From the NCBI GenBank assembly GCA_019247715.1, contig JAFBAO010000023.1, positions 1-64,000 on the forward strand: 64,000 nucleotides of DNA. Reading direction: 5' to 3'. A program made the position numbers and the translations under genes. Source of the stretch: Caulobacteraceae bacterium (GTDB taxonomy: Bacteria > Pseudomonadota > Alphaproteobacteria > Caulobacterales > Caulobacteraceae). The notes under the pieces are model-generated. The model did no database searches. It saw only the letters and a program-made list of their open reading frames with translations, and was not told the DNA's origin. Positions 16,282 through 25,530 of the stretch are shown one piece after another. Numbering within the stretch: position 1 is the stretch's first letter; every line of letters begins with the position of its first letter.

Positions 16282-16458
16282 ATGGCCGAGGTCACAGTCC
16301 GTCAGACCGGCAGCCCCATCCGTCGCCGCAAGGACCAGCGCGCCACCCTCGTGGGGCTGGGGCTCAATCGGCTGGGACGCACCCGCACCCTCGAGGACAC
16401 CCCGGCCGTGCGCGGCATGATCGCCAAGGTCGCCCACCTCGTGGAGGTGGTGGAGTAA
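16282..16458 (+). CDS. rpmD: 50S ribosomal protein L30
   Basis: L30 is a small 50S protein found in most but not all bacteria. The ATG at 16282 gives 58 residues with [20 protein letters not shown] and a C-terminal [18 protein letters not shown] six bases upstream is in frame, but it overlaps the rpsE stop and adds nothing conserved. It fits its normal place between rpsE and rplO. Confidence 0.96.
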   Translation: MAEVTVRQTGSPIRRRKDQRATLVGLGLNRLGRTRTLEDTPAVRGMIAKVAHLVEVVE

Positions 16459-16523
16459 CGCCCCTTCCAGGGACGAAGCCGAGTCGGGCCGAGCCCGGCG
16501 CAAACTCTTGAATCGAGAAGGCG

Positions 16524-17009
16524 ATGACCAAGCTGAACGAACTGGCGCCCCGTCCGGGCGCGACCAAGAACCGCATGCGGGTGGGGCGCGGTCCCGGCTC
16601 TGGCAAGGGCAAGACCGCCGGGCGCGGCGAAAAAGGCCAGAAGGCGCGCACCGGCGTCGCCATCGCCGGCTTCGAGGGCGGTCAGATGCCCCTGCACATG
16701 CGCATGCCCAAGCGCGGCTTCAACCACCCGTTCGCCAAGAGCTTCGCGGAGGTGAACCTCTGGCGGATCGAGCAGGCGATCGAGGCGGGCAAGCTCGACG
16801 CCAAGAAGCCCATCGACGCGGCGGCCCTGGTGGCCTCGGGGGTGCTTCGCCGCGCCAAGGACGGCGTCAAGCTGCTCGGGGCCGGCGCGCTCAAGTCGAA
16901 GCTCGACATCACCGTCTACGCCGCCTCGGCCTCGGCCAGGGCGGCGGTGGAGAAGGCCGGCGGGACCCTCACCGTCACCCGGCCGGCGCCCGCGCAGGCC
17001 GAATCCTGA
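16524..17009 (+). CDS. rplO: 50S ribosomal protein L15
   Basis: L15 is a late 50S assembly protein. The 161-residue product has the Gly-rich [23 protein letters not shown]-terminus (about residues 18-39), the [18 protein letters not shown] motif, and the C-terminal AGG signature region. A 157-base gap separates it from secY. Confidence 0.98.
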   Translation: MTKLNELAPRPGATKNRMRVGRGPGSGKGKTAGRGEKGQKARTGVAIAGFEGGQMPLHMRMPKRGFNHPFAKSFAEVNLWRIEQAIEAGKLDAKKPIDAAALVASGVLRRAKDGVKLLGAGALKSKLDITVYAASASARAAVEKAGGTLTVTRPAPAQAES

Positions 17010-17166
17010 TCCAGTAGCCGTTCCGATGCGTAAGCCCTCACCCTCCCGTGCGCCGAACCGCATGGGTCCCTGCCGCCCCCGGCGGGAGAGGTCGGCAGGT
17101 CGCACTGGAGCATCGGCGCCCCGAGCCCTATCTAGGCTGGGTCGCGCATCAGTCGTGGGGTTCTAG

Positions 17167-18507
17167 ATGGCCTCGGCCGCCGAGCAGCTCGCCGCCAACA
17201 TGGATCTCGGCGCCTTCCAGAAGGCGACCGAACTCCACAAGCGACTCCTCTTCACGCTCCTGGCCATGGTCGTCTACCGGATCGGGGCCTTCATCCCCAT
17301 CCCGGGCATCGACCCGGTGGCCTTCGCCGCGATGTTCGACCGGCAGGCGAACGGCATCTTCGGCATGTTCAACATGTTCTCCGGCGGGGCCGTGCGGAAC
17401 ATGGCGATCTTCGCCCTGAACGTGATGCCCTACATCTCGGCCTCGATCATCGTCCAGCTCCTGGGGACGGTCTATCCGCCCTGGGAGAAGCTTCGCAAGG
17501 AGGGCGGCGAGGCGGGCCGCAAGCAGCTCAATCAGTACACCCGCTACCTGACCGTGGTCCTCGCCATGTTCCAGGCGAGCGGCATCGCCATCGGCCTCCA
17601 GAACAGCCACGGCGTGGTGTTCGATCCGGGGCCGCTCTTCATGCTGAAGACGGTGGTGATCCTCACCAGCGGCACGATGTTCCTGATGTGGCTGGGCGAG
17701 CAGATCACCAGCCGCGGCGTCGGCAACGGCGTTTCGCTGATCATCTTCGCCGGCATCGTGGCGCGGCTGCCCACCGCCCTCTACCAGCTCTTCGCCTCCA
17801 CCCATAACGGCTCGCTGGCCGGCACGACCCTGCTCTTCTTCCTCGCCCTGGCGGTGGGCGTCGTCATCTTCATCGTCTTCATGGAGCGCGCCCAGCGCCG
17901 GCTGCTGGTCCAGTACCCGAAGCGTCAGGTGGGCAACCGGATGTTCGGGGGCGACACCAGCTTCCTGCCGCTGAAGATCAATGTTTCCGGGGTGATCCCG
18001 CCCATCTTCGCCTCCTCGCTGCTGCTCCTGCCGACCACGGTGATGGGCTTCATGGACCGCAGCAAGCTGCCCGGCTGGGCCCAGGGGCTCCAGGTCCAGA
18101 TGCAGCACGGCCAGCCGCTCTTCATGCTGCTCTACGGGCTGCTGATCGTCTTCTTCTCGTTCTTCTACACCTCGGTGGTGTTCAATCCGGATGACACGGC
18201 GGAGAACCTGCGCAAGTACGGCGGGTTCATGCCCGGCATCCGGCCTGGCAAGCGCACCGCCGAGTACATCGACTATGTGCTCACCCGGCTCACCGTCATC
18301 GGGGCGATGTACATCACCGCCGTCTGCCTGCTGCCGGAGGCGCTAATGGCGAACGGCACCATCAGCAGCTACTACTTCGGGGGCACCTCGATCCTGATCG
18401 TGGTCTCGGTGACAATGGACACAGTGGCGCAGATCCAGTCGCATCTCTTGGCGCACCAGTACGAAGGCCTCATCAAGAAATCCAAGCTGCGCGGCGGCAG
18501 ACGCTAG
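17167..18507 (+). CDS. secY: Protein translocase channel subunit SecY
   Basis: SecY forms the Sec channel in the inner membrane. The 446-residue product shows about ten hydrophobic segments and both family signatures: [15 protein letters not shown] in the first periplasmic region (about residues 38-55), and [16 protein letters not shown] (about residues 84-99). The cytoplasmic [11 protein letters not shown] loop is present (about residues 359-370). Its cargo would include the exported proteins of the type II secretion locus in this window. It sits between rplO and adk, as is usual. Confidence 0.98.
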   Translation: MASAAEQLAANMDLGAFQKATELHKRLLFTLLAMVVYRIGAFIPIPGIDPVAFAAMFDRQANGIFGMFNMFSGGAVRNMAIFALNVMPYISASIIVQLLGTVYPPWEKLRKEGGEAGRKQLNQYTRYLTVVLAMFQASGIAIGLQNSHGVVFDPGPLFMLKTVVILTSGTMFLMWLGEQITSRGVGNGVSLIIFAGIVARLPTALYQLFASTHNGSLAGTTLLFFLALAVGVVIFIVFMERAQRRLLVQYPKRQVGNRMFGGDTSFLPLKINVSGVIPPIFASSLLLLPTTVMGFMDRSKLPGWAQGLQVQMQHGQPLFMLLYGLLIVFFSFFYTSVVFNPDDTAENLRKYGGFMPGIRPGKRTAEYIDYVLTRLTVIGAMYITAVCLLPEALMANGTISSYYFGGTSILIVVSVTMDTVAQIQSHLLAHQYEGLIKKSKLRGGRR

Positions 18508-18542
18508 CCGAACCCGCGCTTCAGCCCGCACTAGGGGGGAGA

Positions 18543-19115
18543 ATGAACCTGATCCTCTTCGGCCCGCCCGCCGCCGGGAAGGGGACCCAGGCCAAACGCC
18601 TGGTGGCTACGCGCGGCATGGTGCACCTCTCCACCGGCGACATGCTGCGGGCGGAGATCGCCTCCGGCTCGGCGCTCGGCAAGCGGGTGGCCGGGATCAT
18701 CGAGCGGGGCGAGCTGGTCTCCGACGCCATCGTCATCGAGCTCATCGAGGCCAGGCTCCCCGAGGCCGAGGCCGCCGGCGGCGCCATCTTCGACGGTTTC
18801 CCGCGCACCCTCGCCCAGGCCGCGGCGCTCGACGCCATGCTCGACCACCGCCGGCGCCCCCTGGACCTGGTGATCCGGCTCAAGGTCGACGACCAGGCGC
18901 TGCTCGAGCGGGTGGCGGGACGGTTCGCCGAATCCGGCCGCCCGGACGACAACCCGGAAAGCTTCAAGGTCCGGCTGGCGGAGTACAACACCCAGACCGC
19001 CCCCCTGCTGCCCTACTACCGGGGCCACAAGAAGCTGACCGAGGTGGACGGCATGGGCTCCATCGAGGAGGTCGCCTCGTCCATCGACGCGGCGATCGAG
19101 ACCAGGAGAGCCTAA
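18543..19115 (+). CDS. adk: Adenylate kinase (short-LID form)
   Basis: Adk interconverts ATP plus AMP and two ADP. The 190-residue product has the P-loop GPPAAGKGT at residues 7-15, the [10 protein letters not shown]-binding motif, the [10 protein letters not shown] motif and the SGRPDDNPE region, where the LID is reduced to a short loop without zinc cysteines. This short form is usual in alphaproteobacteria. GGGGGGAGA immediately before the ATG is a strong ribosome binding site. Confidence 0.97.
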   Translation: MNLILFGPPAAGKGTQAKRLVATRGMVHLSTGDMLRAEIASGSALGKRVAGIIERGELVSDAIVIELIEARLPEAEAAGGAIFDGFPRTLAQAAALDAMLDHRRRPLDLVIRLKVDDQALLERVAGRFAESGRPDDNPESFKVRLAEYNTQTAPLLPYYRGHKKLTEVDGMGSIEEVASSIDAAIETRRA

Positions 19116-19139
19116 CGTCTCGGTTTGGGCCCTTCGCCA

Positions 19140-19167
19140 TTGACGCGGCCGGGTCGATCCCTATATG
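19140..19167 (+). promoter_or_regulatory. Predicted promoter of the rpsM-rpsK-rpoA-rplQ (alpha) operon
   Basis: TTGACG (19140-19145) and TATATG (19162-19167) are 16 bases apart, in the 164-base gap between adk and rpsM. This is the best sigma-70-like match in the gap, and would give the alpha operon its own transcription start about 105 bases before rpsM. Confidence 0.6.
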
Positions 19168-19279
19168 GGATCGGCTTCCGCGAAAGGGCGCGATCACCGC
19201 GCCGGGCGCCGCGATTCCTGGATCGCGATGGCCGGCCGGGTTTTTCGCGTTTCTTGGCGTGACCAGGAGAGAAGCGCGC

Positions 19280-19648
19280 GTGGCCCGTATCGCAGGCGTC
19301 AACATTCCCACCAACAAGCGCGTCGTCATCGCGCTTCAGTACATCCACGGCATCGGTCCGGCCAAGGCGCGTGAGATCGTCGACAAGGTCGGCATCGAGG
19401 ATGCCCGTCGCGTTAACCAACTCACCGACCAGGAGGTCCTGCACATCCGCGAGGCCATCGACCGCGACTATAGGGTCGAGGGCGACCTGCGGCGCGAGAC
19501 CGCGGTCAACATCAAGCGGCTGCTGGACCTGGCTTGCTACCGGGGCCTGCGCCACCGCCGGGGCCTGCCGGTGAGGGGGCAGCGCACGCACACCAACGCC
19601 CGCACGCGCAAGGGCCCGGCCAAGCCGATCGCCGGCAAGAAGAAATAA
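19280..19648 (+). CDS. rpsM: 30S ribosomal protein S13
   Basis: S13 is a 30S head protein contacting the P-site tRNA. The GTG at 19280 is chosen because [13 protein letters not shown] is the invariant family N-terminus and AGGAGAG (19265-19271) is correctly spaced before it; another GTG at 19259 would add seven unconserved residues. The 122-residue product has the [25 protein letters not shown] basic C-terminus (about residues 87-111). Confidence 0.97.
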   Translation: MARIAGVNIPTNKRVVIALQYIHGIGPAKAREIVDKVGIEDARRVNQLTDQEVLHIREAIDRDYRVEGDLRRETAVNIKRLLDLACYRGLRHRRGLPVRGQRTHTNARTRKGPAKPIAGKKK

Positions 19649-19658
19649 GGGGCGTCTC

Positions 19659-20048
19659 ATGGCCAAGGAACCGGCCCGCGTCAAAAAGCGCGAGCGTAAG
19701 AACATCACCTCCGGCGTCGCGCACGTGAACGCCTCGTTCAACAACACCATGATCACCATCACCGACGCCCAGGGGAACGCCATCTCCTGGTCCAGCGCCG
19801 GCATGATGGGCTTCAAGGGCTCCCGCAAGTCCACGCCCTACGCCGCCCAGATGGCGGCCGAGGATGCCGGGCGCAAAGCCGCCGAGCACGGCGTGCGCAC
19901 CCTGGAAGTCAATGTTTCGGGTCCCGGCTCCGGCCGGGAGTCGGCGCTGCGCGCCCTGCAGGCCGCCGGCATGACCATCACCACCATTCGCGATGTCACC
20001 CCCATTCCGCACAACGGCTGCCGGCCGCCTAAGCGCCGGCGCGTCTAG
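19659..20048 (+). CDS. rpsK: 30S ribosomal protein S11
   Basis: S11 lines the mRNA exit platform. The 129-residue product contains [19 protein letters not shown] and the signature ending [17 protein letters not shown]. It is complete, ten bases after rpsM. Confidence 0.98.
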   Translation: MAKEPARVKKRERKNITSGVAHVNASFNNTMITITDAQGNAISWSSAGMMGFKGSRKSTPYAAQMAAEDAGRKAAEHGVRTLEVNVSGPGSGRESALRALQAAGMTITTIRDVTPIPHNGCRPPKRRRV

Positions 20049-20123
20049 AGTAACGCAACGACCGCCCCTTCGCCGGCGCGCCGCCCACGCGACCGGCCCC
20101 TCCGTGTTCGAGGACACCCGCCC

Positions 20124-21140
20124 GTGATCGAAAGAAACTGGAACGAACTCATCCGCCCCGAGAAGCCGCAGATCGAACCCGGCGCCGACGCCGGCCGCAA
20201 GGCTCGCATCGTGGCCGAGCCGCTCGAACGCGGCTTTGGGGTGACCCTCGGCAACTCTCTGCGGCGGGTGCTGCTCTCGTCCCTTCAGGGCGCGGCGGTC
20301 ACCGCCATCCAGATTGACGGCGTGGTCCATGAGTTCTCCTCCCTGGAAGGGGTGCGCGAGGACGTCGTGGACATCGTCCTCAACATCAAGCAGCTGGCGC
20401 TGCGGATGCACTCGGACGGGCCCAAGCGGATGACCCTCAGGGCCACGGGCCCGGGGCCGGTGACCGCCAGCCAGATAGAGGCGCCCTCGGACATCGAGAT
20501 CCTCAACGGCGACCACGTCCTCTGCACCTTGGACGACGGGGCCTCCATCCGGATCGAATTCACCGTCCAGACCGGCAAGGGCTACGTCCCCTCGGAACGC
20601 AACCGCCCGGAGGACGCGCCGATCGGCCTGATCGCGGTCGACGCCCTCTATTCGCCGGTCCGCCGGGTCGCCTACCGGGTCGAGCCTACCCGCCAAGGCC
20701 AGAGCCTCGATTACGACAAGCTGGTCATGGAGGTGGAGACCAACGGCGCGGTATCGCCGGTGGACGCGGTCGCCTACGCAGCGCGGATCCTCCAGGATCA
20801 GCTGCAGGTCTTCATCACCTTCGAGGAGCCGAAGAAGAAGCTGGACGGCGAGGCCAAGCCGGAGCTTCCCTTCAACCCGGCCCTGCTCAAGAAGGTTGAT
20901 GAGCTGGAGCTGTCGGTCCGCTCCGCCAACTGCCTGAAGAACGACAACATCGTCTATATCGGCGACCTGATCCAGAAGACCGAGGCGGAGATGCTCCGCA
21001 CCCCCAACTTCGGGCGCAAGTCCTTGAACGAGATCAAGGAAGTGCTGGCGAACATGAACCTGCACCTGGGCATGGACGTGCCCAACTGGCCGCCGGAAAA
21101 CATTGAAGAGCTGGCCAAGAAGTTCGAAGACCAGATCTAG
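20124..21140 (+). CDS. rpoA: RNA polymerase alpha subunit
   Basis: Alpha nucleates RNA polymerase assembly and contacts activators and UP elements. The 338-residue product has the N-terminal domain with [27 protein letters not shown] helix (about residues 36-58, dimerisation) and a C-terminal domain around residues 250-320 containing [12 protein letters not shown] and [14 protein letters not shown], the DNA-binding helix-hairpin-helix part. Length is standard. rpsK lies 75 bases upstream. Confidence 0.99.
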   Translation: MIERNWNELIRPEKPQIEPGADAGRKARIVAEPLERGFGVTLGNSLRRVLLSSLQGAAVTAIQIDGVVHEFSSLEGVREDVVDIVLNIKQLALRMHSDGPKRMTLRATGPGPVTASQIEAPSDIEILNGDHVLCTLDDGASIRIEFTVQTGKGYVPSERNRPEDAPIGLIAVDALYSPVRRVAYRVEPTRQGQSLDYDKLVMEVETNGAVSPVDAVAYAARILQDQLQVFITFEEPKKKLDGEAKPELPFNPALLKKVDELELSVRSANCLKNDNIVYIGDLIQKTEAEMLRTPNFGRKSLNEIKEVLANMNLHLGMDVPNWPPENIEELAKKFEDQI

Positions 21141-21192
21141 TCCTTAAGGACCGTCGGGAGGCGGACCTAGTCGAGAAGGGGAAGTAAGAGCC

Positions 21193-21609
21193 ATGCGCCA
21201 CGGATACGCGCACCGCAAACTGGGCCGCACGTCCGCGCACCGCACCGCCATGTTCGCCAACATGGCCGCGTCCCTGATCAAGCACGAGCAGATCACCACC
21301 ACCCTGCCCAAGGCCAAGGAGCTGCGGCCCTTCGTGGAGAAGCTGGTGACGCTCGCCAAAAAGGGCGACCTGCACGCCCGTCGCCTCGCCATCTCCCGCG
21401 TCCGTGACGTGGACCAGGTGGGCAAGCTCTTCGCCTCCCTCGGGCCCCGCTACAAGGCGCGCAACGGCGGCTACCTGCGGGTGCTGAAGGCCGGCTTCCG
21501 CCACGGGGACAACGCCCCGATGGCGGTGATCGAGTTCGTCGACCGCGACGCCGCCGCCAAGGGCCAGGATTCCGGGCCTGTCCAGGCGGCGGCTGCGGCG
21601 GAAGACTAG
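21193..21609 (+). CDS. rplQ: 50S ribosomal protein L17
   Basis: L17 sits near the exit tunnel. The 138-residue product starts [17 protein letters not shown] and contains [16 protein letters not shown]. It ends the alpha operon. AGAAGGGGAAG before the ATG acts as ribosome binding site. Confidence 0.98.
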   Translation: MRHGYAHRKLGRTSAHRTAMFANMAASLIKHEQITTTLPKAKELRPFVEKLVTLAKKGDLHARRLAISRVRDVDQVGKLFASLGPRYKARNGGYLRVLKAGFRHGDNAPMAVIEFVDRDAAAKGQDSGPVQAAAAAED

Positions 21610-21633
21610 GCCCCAACTCAGAGCTTCATCGAG

Positions 21634-21656
21634 GCGCGCGTCTTTTCGGCGCGCGC
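21634..21656 (+). terminator. Hairpin after rplQ, possible end of the alpha operon
   Basis: GCGCGCG (21634-21640) pairs perfectly with CGCGCGC (21650-21656) around a nine-base loop. There is no T run after it, so it is not a classical intrinsic terminator and could equally be a stabilising 3' stem. Confidence 0.3.
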
Positions 21657-21662
21657 TGGCGG

Positions 21663-21692
21663 TTGACATGGTTGTTGCGTGTAGAGTTAACT
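21663..21692 (+). promoter_or_regulatory. Possible promoter of the MmcQ-ArsR-MFS operon
   Basis: TTGACA (21663-21668) is a perfect -35. Either TAGAGT (21682-21687, 13-base spacer as in the Caulobacter short-spacer consensus) or TTAACT (21687-21692, 18-base spacer) may be the -10. The ArsR protein of the operon would be the obvious candidate regulator; no clear palindromic operator was seen. Confidence 0.4.
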
Positions 21693-21804
21693 ATTTCTGC
21701 CTTGATGAAGGAGTTCGGCGTGGCCGAGCCCGGGCTCAAGGACATGGAGCGGGCCAGCGGCCTCACGGTCCAGGCGCTCGCGCCTTCGCCGAGGAGGGGA
21801 ATGA

Positions 21805-22185
21805 ATGGCGAGGATCGAAGCAAAGGCGGCGGAGGCCGAGCTGATCGCCTTCGCGGCCGGCTTCCCCGAGGCCTGGGAGGACCATCCCTGGGACCACACG
21901 GTGATGAAGGTGGGCAAGAAGGTGTTCGTCTTCTTCGGGGGCGCCGCCTCGCCCCCGGCCGAGCTCTCGGTGACCGTGAAGCTGCCAATCTCCTACGAGA
22001 TGGCGTTGACGCTGCCGTACATGAAGCCGGCCGGCCATAACCTTTGGAAGGGTGGTTGGGCGCAGCTGCGCCAGACCACCGGCGACGACATCGACATCCC
22101 GACGGTCAAGGCCTGGATCGTCCAGAGCTACAAGGCGGTGGCGCCGAAGAAGCTCGCGAAACGCCTCGAGGCGGCGCGCCCGTGA
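21805..22185 (+). CDS. MmcQ/YjbR family protein
   Basis: The 126-residue protein matches the MmcQ/YjbR fold (CyaY-like), a small alpha/beta family often called DNA-binding, though its biochemical role is unsettled. Visible family features are FPEAWEDHPWDHTVMKVGKKVFVFF in the first third (about residues 18-42), the LSVTVKLP strand, and a C-terminal VKAWIVQSYKAVAPKKLAK helix. GAGGAGGGG lies directly before the ATG. Its stop overlaps the GTG of the following ArsR gene by four bases (GTGA), so the two are translationally coupled. Confidence 0.85.
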   Translation: MARIEAKAAEAELIAFAAGFPEAWEDHPWDHTVMKVGKKVFVFFGGAASPPAELSVTVKLPISYEMALTLPYMKPAGHNLWKGGWAQLRQTTGDDIDIPTVKAWIVQSYKAVAPKKLAKRLEAARP

Positions 22186-22520
22186 ACGGCGCCCCTCACG
22201 GCCTCGACGAACTCCTGACCGCGCTGGCAGACCCCCACCGGCGGCGCGTGGTCGAGGTGCTGCGGTCCGGGCCCCGACCGGCCGGCGAGATCGCCCGGGA
22301 GGTCGGCCTCGCGCCGCCGGCGATGAGCCGCCACCTGCGCACCCTGCGTCGCTCCGGTGTGATCGAGGACGCCCATCCGGACTTCGACGCCCGGCTCCGG
22401 GTCTATTCGCTAAGGGCAGGGGGGATGGAGGCGCTGAAGCGGTGGCTGGAGGAAACCGAGGCCATGTGGGCGGGCCAGCTCCCCGCGTTCGGGCCGCGCC
22501 TGGAGACGGAGCCGCAGTGA
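22182..22520 (+). CDS. ArsR-family winged-helix transcriptional regulator
   Basis: From the GTG at 22182 the product is 112 residues. It has the ArsR layout: LLTALADPHRRRVVEVL at residues ~11-27, then a helix-turn-helix with AGEIAREVGLAPPAMSRHL and a wing ending SGVIED. No CXC metal site is visible, so it is more like the subgroup coupled to SRPBCC proteins than to metal sensors. The start is fixed by a GTGA overlap with the MmcQ stop; its own stop overlaps another GTGA that opens the SRPBCC remnant. It probably autoregulates this operon. Confidence 0.85.
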   Translation: MNGAPHGLDELLTALADPHRRRVVEVLRSGPRPAGEIAREVGLAPPAMSRHLRTLRRSGVIEDAHPDFDARLRVYSLRAGGMEALKRWLEETEAMWAGQLPAFGPRLETEPQ

Positions 22521-22676
22521 GCTCGCGGATCCTGGTCTCGCTTCGGCTGCGGGCGAGCCCGGGCGGGGCCTCCACGGCCCTCACCGACGAGTCCGGGTCT
22601 CCTCGCTCGCCAAGGCGAATGGTGGCGCGCGCTGCTGGGCGCGCTAAAGGAGCGGCTGGAGGAGGCTAGCCGGTGA
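22517..22676 (+). pseudogene. Remnant of an SRPBCC (AHSA1-like) gene with the middle deleted
   Basis: A GTG at 22517 overlaps the ArsR stop and reads SSRILVSLRLRASP, which resembles the N-terminal strand of an SRPBCC/AHSA1 domain. In a different frame the last ~75 bases read GEWWRALLGALKERLEEASR and stop at 22674-22676, a typical C-terminal helix of the same family. About 100 or more middle residues are missing and the frame is lost. Both ends keep four-base GTGA overlaps with their neighbours, as expected if an intact operon gene suffered an internal deletion. ArsR-SRPBCC pairs are common, which supports the identification. Confidence 0.6.
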
Positions 22677-23986
22677 AGCCCGTGGAGCCGCAGGAGCGCG
22701 CCGCCAAGGCGCCGCCGCCGCGCCGAGGCCGTTCGGCGGCGTTCGGCTTCGTCTTCGCCACCGCGGTGATGAACGCTGTCTCCTTCGGGCTGATGATTCC
22801 GGTGCTCCCCAATCTGGTGAGGTCCTTCTTCGGCGGCGCCGATGCGGCGGCCACCGCTTCGGCGGCCGATTGGCAGTTCGTCTTCGGCGTCACCTGGGGC
22901 CTCATGCAGTTCGTCTCCGGCCCGCTGCTGGGGCTGTTGTCCGACCGCTACGGCCGCCGGCCGGTGATGCTCATCTCCATCCTGGGACTAGGGGCGGACT
23001 TCCTGTTCATGGCCTTTGCGCCAAGCCTCCCGTGGCTGTTGATCGGTCGCATATTCAACGGCCTGACCGCCTCGAGCATCTCCACCGCCAACGCCTACGT
23101 GGCCGACATCACGGCGCCCGAGGCGCGGGCGCGGCGGTTCGGCTGGTTGGGGGCGGCCTTCAGCGTGGGGTTCCTGCTGGGACCGGCGGCCGGGGGCTTC
23201 CTCGCCACCATCCCGGTTCACATCGGGCCCCTGGCGCTGGCGAGCCTTCGCACGCCCTTCGTGGTGGCCGCCGGCCTCTGCGCGGTGAACTGGGTCTACG
23301 GCCTGATTGTCCTGCCGGAGTCGCTGCCGCCGGAGCGGCGGCTGCGCGCCGTCGACTGGCGCAAGGCCAATCCCCTGGCGAGCCTCGCCCTGCTGCGCTC
23401 CCACGCCGACCTGCTGCCGCTCGCGGGCGTCAACTTCCTCTTTCTGCTGGCTTGCCAGGTGCTCCCGAACATCTTCGTCCTCTACACCACCCTGCGTTAC
23501 CACTGGAGCCTGCCGTTCCTCGGCGCGACCTTCATCGCCACCGGGGTGCTCGGGATCCTCGTGCAGTCCTTCGTGGTCGCGCCCACCGTGGGGCGGCTTG
23601 GCCAGCAAGGCGCGGTGATCCTCGGATCGACGGCCGGCATGCTGGGCTTCCTCATCTTCGCTCTCGCGCCGACCAGTTCGGTCTATTTCGTCGGCATGCC
23701 GCTCTTCGCCTTGAGCGGCCTCATCCAGCCGGGCCTCCAGGGATTGATGACGGTGCGCGTCACGGGCGCCGAGCAGGGGCGCCTGCAAGGGGCCAACCAG
23801 TCGCTGGGCGGCGTCTCGGCCATCCTCGGCCCCACCCTGTTCCCCAACACCTTCGCCTGGGCGCTGCGGCATGCGCCCCTCGTCCCCGGTCTGCCGATCC
23901 TGATCGCCTCGGCGCTGCTGGCGGCCTGCGCGGCCCTGACGGCCCGGTTCGGGGCTCGGCGATCGTCGCTCTCAGCACCGGGCTGA
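22673..23986 (+). CDS. MFS transporter, TCR/Tet-like (12 TM)
   Basis: The 437-residue integral membrane protein has about twelve hydrophobic segments. The first is followed by the MFS motif A region GLLSDRYGRRPVMLIS (about residues 87-102), and GRIFNGLTASSISTANAYVADIT in TM4 (about residues 126-148) is typical of the tetracycline-resistance/TCR class of drug:H+ antiporters. The substrate cannot be inferred. The GTG at 22673 overlaps the ancestral stop of the SRPBCC remnant (GTGA), so it belongs to the MmcQ-ArsR operon and may be under ArsR control. The cytoplasmic N-terminus is rather long and basic. Confidence 0.88.
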   Translation: MKPVEPQERAAKAPPPRRGRSAAFGFVFATAVMNAVSFGLMIPVLPNLVRSFFGGADAAATASAADWQFVFGVTWGLMQFVSGPLLGLLSDRYGRRPVMLISILGLGADFLFMAFAPSLPWLLIGRIFNGLTASSISTANAYVADITAPEARARRFGWLGAAFSVGFLLGPAAGGFLATIPVHIGPLALASLRTPFVVAAGLCAVNWVYGLIVLPESLPPERRLRAVDWRKANPLASLALLRSHADLLPLAGVNFLFLLACQVLPNIFVLYTTLRYHWSLPFLGATFIATGVLGILVQSFVVAPTVGRLGQQGAVILGSTAGMLGFLIFALAPTSSVYFVGMPLFALSGLIQPGLQGLMTVRVTGAEQGRLQGANQSLGGVSAILGPTLFPNTFAWALRHAPLVPGLPILIASALLAACAALTARFGARRSSLSAPG

Positions 23987-24054
23987 AGGCCGCTCTTGCA
24001 AAGCGCCCTCCAGGCGCCCTTTTAGCGCCGAGGAACCTGGAGGAAGACCCGCCG

Positions 24055-25461
24055 ATGCTGCGACGCCTGCTGCCGCTCCTGGCCGCGCTCATCCTCACGC
24101 CCGCCTGCGGACGCCCGCAGCCCGCTCAGCCGGCCGGCCTGCCCGCGCCGGCCCGGATCGCCCCGACGGACGCGGCGACCGTGCGCCTGTCGTTCGCGCC
24201 GGTGGTCAGGAAGGCCGCCCCGGCGGTGGTGAACGTCTATTCCCGGCGCCTGGTGCGGACCCAGGTCGATCCGTTCTGGGGCCTCTTCATGGGCGGGGCG
24301 ATCCCGCGCGAGCGGGTCGAGCAGTCGCTGGGCTCCGGCTCCATCGTCCGCGCCGACGGGGTGATCCTCACCAACCATCACGTCATCGCCGGCGCCCAGG
24401 AGATCATGGTGGTCACCGCCGATCGTCGCGAATGGCCGGCCAAGGTGCTGCTCGACGATCCCAGGGCCGACCTGGCGGTGCTGCAGGTGAGCGCCGGGGC
24501 CGAGCGGCTGCCCACCATCGCCATCGACGATTCCGCCGACGTCCAGATCGGCGACCTGGTGCTCGCCATCGGCGATCCCTTCGGGGTCGGCCAGACGGTG
24601 ACCAACGGCATCGTCTCGGCGCTGGCGCGCTCGCAGGGCGACGGGAACAACTTCTCCTTCTTCATCCAGACCGACGCGGCGATCAATCCGGGCAACTCGG
24701 GCGGGCCGCTGGTGGACATGAACGGCGACCTCATCGGCGTGAACACCGCGATCGTGTCCAGCTCGGGCGGGTCCACGGGGGTGGGGTTCGCGATCCCCGC
24801 GGCGCTCGCCAAGCAGGTGGTGGCCACCGCTCTTGGGGGCGCCCATTCGGTGGTGCGGCCCTGGCTGGGCGCCAAGACCCAGGCGATCACCGGCGAGATG
24901 GCCCGCAGCCTGGGCCTGGCCGCGCCTCGCGGCGTCCTGGTGGCCGATGTCTGGGCGGGCGGCCCGGCAGACCGCGCCGGCCTTGCGCAGGGCGACGTGA
25001 TCCTCCAGGTGGACGGGCAGCCGGCCGACGAGCCGGCGGCGGTCAACTACCGGATCGCCACCCATGCGCCGGGAACCGCCGCGAGTCTCCAGGTGCGGAA
25101 AGCGCGCGGCGCCGAGCAGACGGTCCAGGTTCGCCTGGAGCCGCCGCCGGACCAGCCTCCGAAGGACGAGCGCACCATCGAGGGAAACAACCCGCTCAAC
25201 GGCGCGACGGTCGCCAATCTTTCGCCGGCGGCGGCAAGCGACCTCGGTCTCGACCCCTTCGCCGGGCGCGGGGTGATCGTCACCAACGTCGGCGGATACG
25301 CGGCGAATCTCGGTCTTCAGGCGGGCGACTTCATCCGTCAGATCAATGGCCGGCGGATCGACGACACCCGCTCCTTGGTCCAGGCGCTGGCCCAGCCCGC
25401 GTCCGGCTGGTCGATCGTCATCGAGCGCAATGGGCAGGTGATCACGGCGCAGGTGGGTTGA
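24055..25461 (+). CDS. Do-like (HtrA/DegP-type) periplasmic serine endoprotease
   Basis: The protein of 468 residues degrades or refolds damaged envelope proteins. The N-terminus looks like a lipoprotein signal peptide, with Cys18 after LTPA. The trypsin-like domain has His109 (TNHHVIAG), Asp139 (DPRADLAVL) and Ser215 (NPGNSGGPL). Two PDZ domains follow, at roughly residues 265-355 (GVLVADVWAGGPADRAGL) and 380-468 (GVIVTNVGGYAANLGLQ). The ATG at 24055 follows GGAGGAAG (24040-24047). It is transcribed in the same direction as the MFS gene but 68 bases away. Whether it is DegP, DegQ or DegS-like cannot be decided, although two PDZ domains exclude DegS. Confidence 0.95.
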   Translation: MLRRLLPLLAALILTPACGRPQPAQPAGLPAPARIAPTDAATVRLSFAPVVRKAAPAVVNVYSRRLVRTQVDPFWGLFMGGAIPRERVEQSLGSGSIVRADGVILTNHHVIAGAQEIMVVTADRREWPAKVLLDDPRADLAVLQVSAGAERLPTIAIDDSADVQIGDLVLAIGDPFGVGQTVTNGIVSALARSQGDGNNFSFFIQTDAAINPGNSGGPLVDMNGDLIGVNTAIVSSSGGSTGVGFAIPAALAKQVVATALGGAHSVVRPWLGAKTQAITGEMARSLGLAAPRGVLVADVWAGGPADRAGLAQGDVILQVDGQPADEPAAVNYRIATHAPGTAASLQVRKARGAEQTVQVRLEPPPDQPPKDERTIEGNNPLNGATVANLSPAAASDLGLDPFAGRGVIVTNVGGYAANLGLQAGDFIRQINGRRIDDTRSLVQALAQPASGWSIVIERNGQVITAQVG

Positions 25462-25497
25462 GGGGAGGCCGAAGACGGATCGTGGCGCCCGGCCCAC

Positions 25498-25524
25498 TTG
25501 ATCTGCGGCATTTGTTGCTACCTT
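25498..25524 (+). promoter_or_regulatory. Possible promoter giving a leaderless rarA transcript
   Basis: TTGATC (25498-25503) and TACCTT (25519-25524, within GCTACCTT) are 15 bases apart, close to the Caulobacter housekeeping consensus. The -10 ends only six bases before the ATG at 25531, and no Shine-Dalgarno sequence is visible. Confidence 0.4.
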
Positions 25525-25530
25525 AGCGCC

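Noticed and set aside
21700..21800. Possible remnant of a regulator gene before the MmcQ gene (frame with MKEFGVAEPGLKDMERASG)
   Set aside because: The stretch is too short, has no recognisable HTH, and may simply be untranslated leader.
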